A stretch of 17,911 nucleotides of DNA, taken from positions 1-17,911 of the forward strand of contig JAISDG010000121.1 in NCBI GenBank assembly GCA_031265015.1, written 5' to 3'. Both the position numbers and the translations under genes were made by a program. Of the stretch, positions 14,527 through 17,911 are shown piece after piece. Below the pieces are notes generated by a model. It was given only the letters and a program-made list of their open reading frames with translations. It made no database searches and had not been told where the DNA came from. The stretch is from Spirochaetaceae bacterium. GTDB lineage: Bacteria > Spirochaetota > Spirochaetia > Treponematales > Breznakiellaceae. How positions within the stretch are numbered: the first letter of the stretch is position 1; each line of letters begins with the position of its first letter.

Positions 14527-15798
14527 CTATATAACCGTTCCGGGGTACAAAACCTGGTTTTTGGGGATCACGATAATGCCGTCCACGATATAGTAATGGT
14601 CGTAGCTGCCGTCCGGCCGCTTAATGTTGTCAATACCGATACGGCAGCCCTCGCCGATGCAGGCGTTTTTATCGATAATCGCCCCCTTGATGATGCTGCC
14701 CTTGCCGATGCCCACATTGGGGACCCGCTTTTCCTCGTTAAGCTTTTTCTGCTCCTCCGATTCGTAGTAGTCCGCGCCCATGCAGATCACCCCGTTCAGG
14801 CTCGCCCCCGACTCTATGGTGGTTCTGACCCCCACAATGGAATTTGAAATCGACGCGTTGGTGATGATACAGCCTTCGGCGGCCAGGGACTGGTTCATGT
14901 TGCTGAAATTCATCTTTGACGGGGGCAGCGCCCGGACATGGGTATAGATGGGCATGGCCTCGTCGTAAATATCAAACCGGGGACGCAGGGTGGTCAGCTC
15001 CAGGTTCGCCTCGTAAAAGCTTCTGATGGTCCCGATGTCCTCCCAGTACCCTTTAAAAACATAGGCGTTCACCTTGAGCTTGTCGATGGACTGGGGGATA
15101 ATCTCCTTGCCGAAATCGGTAAGCTCGTTGCTCAGACATTCTTCCATGGCCGCGGCGTTGAACACGTAGATCCCCATGGACGCCAGGTATTCGTCCCTGT
15201 CGTTTTTATCCCGCTTCAGTTCCGGCGGGGCCCTGTAGTCCGAAATGTCCCTGTCCGGCCCGGGCTTTTCCAGAAATTCGGTAATCCCCGAACTTTTATT
15301 CACCTTGAGAATCCCCAGATGGCTCGCCTCTCCCCTGGAAACGGTGGTACAGGCGATGGTAATGGCCGCCCCGGATTCCCGGTGTTTCCGGATAAAATCC
15401 TTCAGGTCCATCCGGTACAGCTGATCCCCGGAGAGGATTAGATAGTACGAGGGATTCTGGGTCCTGAAGTGGATAAAGTTTTTTCTAATGGCGTCGGCGG
15501 TACCTTCGAACCAGCTGGTATGCTCAAAGGTCTGTTCCGCGGCAAGGATTTCCACAAAACCCTGGGAAAAAATATCGAAGACATAGGTTTGGGCAACGTG
15601 CAGATTAAGGGACGCCGAATTAAACTGGGTCAGCACATAGATCTGCCTGAAATTGGCGTTGATACAGTTGGATATGGGAATATCCACCAGCCGGTATTTA
15701 CCCCCAAAGGGACCCGCCGGTTTTGCCCTCGCTTGGGTTAGGGGAAACAGCCGGGTCCCCTTCCCGCCCCCCAGTACAATAGACAAAACTTCTGTCAT
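14527..15798 (-). CDS. glgC: Glucose-1-phosphate adenylyltransferase (ADP-glucose pyrophosphorylase)
   Basis: This 423-residue enzyme makes ADP-glucose from ATP and glucose-1-phosphate for glycogen synthesis. The nucleotide-binding signature GGGKGTRLFPLT (10-21) and AKPAGPFGGKYRLVDIPISN (25-44) open a complete nucleotidyltransferase domain; SGDQLYRMD (123-131) and EFLEKP are the sugar-phosphate and catalytic regions. The C-terminal third is a left-handed beta-helix (NASISNSIVGVRTTIE), giving the usual family length. The ATG at 15798 has GAGGG five to six bases upstream. No glgA, glgB or glgP is in the window, so it is transcribed on its own here, from the promoter at about 15872-15900. Confidence 0.95.
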   Translation of the reverse strand: MTEVLSIVLGGGKGTRLFPLTQARAKPAGPFGGKYRLVDIPISNCINANFRQIYVLTQFNSASLNLHVAQTYVFDIFSQGFVEILAAEQTFEHTSWFEGTADAIRKNFIHFRTQNPSYYLILSGDQLYRMDLKDFIRKHRESGAAITIACTTVSRGEASHLGILKVNKSSGITEFLEKPGPDRDISDYRAPPELKRDKNDRDEYLASMGIYVFNAAAMEECLSNELTDFGKEIIPQSIDKLKVNAYVFKGYWEDIGTIRSFYEANLELTTLRPRFDIYDEAMPIYTHVRALPPSKMNFSNMNQSLAAEGCIITNASISNSIVGVRTTIESGASLNGVICMGADYYESEEQKKLNEEKRVPNVGIGKGSIIKGAIIDKNACIGEGCRIGIDNIKRPDGSYDHYYIVDGIIVIPKNQVLYPGTVI

Positions 15799-15871
15799 AG
15801 TTACCCTCTTTTGTATAGTTAAAGTACCGGTACTGCCGCATGATGATAACTCTTATGATGAACGTATTCAC

Positions 15872-15900
15872 AGTATACACTTTTTCGCTCTGTATGTCGA
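15872..15900 (-). promoter_or_regulatory. Sigma-70-type promoter for glgC
   Basis: On the minus strand, TCGACA (15895-15900, 5/6 to consensus) is followed by 17 bases and then TATACT (15872-15877, 5/6). The implied leader to the glgC ATG is about 65 bases. The rest of the 293-base gap (15799-16091) before the helicase shows no gene I can support; no clear promoter for the helicase was found. Confidence 0.55.
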
Positions 15901-16091
15901 TACCGCTGTTCGTTCTCAGTACCGTGAATTGATCGCCTCCTTTATCCTGAAGGGCTAACACATAGCTACTTTGGCTTAAAGACCGTTATCATCCCCTCAT
16001 TGTAAACACAGTTGTTTTTTGCCGCACCCGGCGTCTTTGGGGCAGACCACCGCGCATTGTCCTTTTTCCCTTCCGGGGTTACAATCGGGGA

Positions 16092-17911
16092 ATGAGCGAT
16101 CCCCGGAAAAACCTGGAACAGATCCTGGGCAGCCCCGAATTTGCCCCGAATATCGTGGTGAACCGGCTTATCCCCGCCGCGGAAGGGTCCTATGTCCCCT
16201 TCCCCGCGGATCTGGACGAGCGCATTGCCGGGGCCCTGCGGTCCCGGGGGATTGAACGGATCTACACCCACCAGGGAGAGGTCTGGGAATAAGTCCGTTC
16301 CGGCCGCAGCGTGGTGGTGGTTACCCCCACGGCATCGGGAAAGACCCTCTGTTATAACCTTCCGGTCCTCCAGGCCCTGCTGGAGGATCCCGAAGGCCGG
16401 GCGCTGTACCTCTTCCCCACCAAGGCCCTGTCCCAGGACCAGCAGTCGGAACTGGGGGCCCTGGTTTCCCCCGCCCCCGAAACGGGGGGAACCGCCGAAG
16501 CCCCGCCCGAAACCGCGGCGGCGGATTTTCTCGGCCTCCCCGTCAAGGTGGTCACCTACGACGGCGATACTCCGGGAAGCCTGCGGACCGCCGCCCGGGA
16601 CGAGGGGCGGATCGTGATCAGTAACCCCGACATGCTCCACGCGGGGATCCTGCCCAATCATCCCAAATGGATTAAGTTTTTCTCCCGCCTTAAATTCATC
16701 GTCATCGACGAAACCCACGCCTACCGGGGGGTTCTGGGAAGCCACGTGGCCAACGTTATCCGCCGGCTCCGCCGGATCGCCGCCTTTTACGGCGGAAATC
16801 CCCGGTTCATCCTCTGTTCCGCCACCATCGCCAATCCCCGGGAACTGGGGGAGGCCCTTATCGGCGGCGGGAACCTGGCCCTGGTGGACAAAAACGGCGC
16901 TCCCCGGGGTGAAAAGCGGGTAATCCTCTACAATCCGACCCTGGTGGACGCCGCCCAGGGAATACGCCGCTCTTCGGTGTCCGAAAGCCGCCGCTGGATG
17001 GCGGCCCTGCTCAAGGGGGGGATCAAAACCATCCTGTTCGCCCATTCCCGGATCAAAACCGAGGTGGCCGCTTCCTATGTCAACGAGGACCTGACAAACT
17101 TCTATACCGGGAATTCAGGCATCCGGGTGGAACCCTACCGGGGCGGGCTTTTGCCTAACGAGCGGCGGGAAATCGAACGGGGCCTGCGGGAGGGGACGAT
17201 CCGGGGGGTGGTAAGCACCAACGCCCTGGAACTGGGAATCGACATCGGGGGACTGGACGCGTCGGTGGTGTCGGGTTTTCCCGGTTCCTTCAACAGCTTC
17301 TGGCAGCAGTCGGGCCGGGCGGGCCGCCGGGGCGGGACTTCGGTGTCGGTCTTTGTGGCCTCCTCCAATCCGGTGGATCAGTTTATTATGAACGATCCGG
17401 AGTGGTTTTTCGGCAAGGGCGCGGAAGAGGGCCGGATCGATCCGGATAATCCCTATATCCTTACCGATCATGTCAAATGCGCCTGTTTTGAGCTGCCCTT
17501 CAGGGACAGGGATATCGCGGAAAACGCCGAACCCTTCGGCCCGGGGGCTGCCGACGTCCTGTCCTTCCTTGAGGAAGACGGCATCGTCCGCCATACGGGC
17601 CCTTCCCCCGCCGAAGCCTCCGGAACCGCCCCCAATGCCCAGTATTGCGGGCGCTGGCACTGGTCGGACAGATCCTTTCCCGCGGAGGGGATCAGCCTGC
17701 GGTCGGCCTCCGCGGACAACGTGGTGATTGTGGATATGACCGGCGGACGCAGCGCCGTCATCGGAGAGATGGACCGGCCCAGCGCCAAAGAGCTGATCTT
17801 TAAAAACGCCGTCTACATCCACCGGGGCCGGCAGTACCTGGTGGAGGAACTGGACATCCCCAACCGGAAGTGCATGGTCCGGGAAGCGGAGGTAAACTAC
17901 TTTACCGACGG
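16092..17911 (+). pseudogene. MrfA/YprA-like DEXH helicase, broken by an in-frame TAA (runs off the window)
   Basis: The ATG at 16092 opens an SF2 helicase of the Hrq1/MrfA (B. subtilis YprA) type, whose bacterial member acts in mitomycin-type DNA damage repair. The first 66 codons hold a Q-motif-like IYTHQGE; then TAA at 16290-16292 interrupts the frame. The same frame continues without another stop to the window end (539 codons) and keeps every helicase motif: Walker A TPTASGKT (78-85, counting the stop as codon 67), Walker B DETH (206-209), SAT (243-245) and QQSGRAGRRG (405-414). Later GTGs lack a Shine-Dalgarno. The C-terminal part (DUF1998 in relatives) lies beyond the window. A single nonsense change, a sequencing error, or an unusual readthrough could explain it. 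Confidence 0.85.

Noticed and set aside
15653..15958. 101-codon plus-strand ORF across the glgC promoter region
   Set aside because: It starts inside glgC on the other strand, has no ribosome binding site or family resemblance, and overlaps a good glgC promoter.
1..17911. CRISPR arrays, tRNA or rRNA genes, transposases
   Set aside because: I saw no regularly spaced repeats, no tRNA cloverleaf or rRNA motifs, and no transposase-like protein in any frame.

Overview
The window is GC-rich, gene-dense bacterial DNA with long in-frame ORFs on both strands, short intergenic gaps and several operons with overlapping start and stop codons. The gene content (two oxygen-sensitive enzyme systems: a glycyl radical enzyme and an aconitase X/flavin reductase pair; a membrane adenylate cyclase; a GGxISGN-repeat surface lipoprotein) fits an anaerobic, fermentative host-associated bacterium. 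A Treponema-like (termite-gut type) spirochaete is my best guess, but this is inference from style and content, not from a marker gene.

Layout: (1) 1-368, AT-richer intergenic DNA with a large imperfect inverted repeat and tandem 21-mers. (2) 369-1448 (+), a repeat lipoprotein. (3) 1566-5742 (+), a tightly coupled three-gene operon: glycyl radical enzyme, its radical-SAM activase and a ROK-family sugar kinase. (4) 5734-6471 (-), a RadC/JAMM protein convergent with the operon, and divergent from (5) 6563-7300 (+), a secreted glucosaminidase. (6) 7335-7916 (-), a nitroreductase, downstream of (7) an operon read on the minus strand from 12621 to 8010: an old-yellow-enzyme/2,4-dienoyl-CoA-reductase-like flavoprotein, then both subunits of aconitase X. 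The large AcnX subunit carries a ~189-residue histone-H1-like Lys/Ala/Pro tail. (8) 12741-14438 (-), a membrane class III adenylate cyclase. (9) 14527-15798 (-), glgC with a recognisable promoter. (10) 16092-17911 (+), an MrfA/YprA-like DEXH helicase reading off the window end and interrupted by an in-frame TAA at codon 67.

How the genes may work together: the first operon has the parts for radical cleavage of a phosphorylated polyol or anhydro-sugar, with the kinase making the substrate, the activase installing the glycyl radical, and the GRE doing C-O cleavage. The second has the logic 'dehydrate, then reduce', with AcnX making a double bond and the flavoprotein able to reduce it. The most unusual items are the H1-like tail on a metabolic iron-sulphur dehydratase, the GRE-activase-ROK kinase cassette, and the nonsense codon in an otherwise intact helicase.
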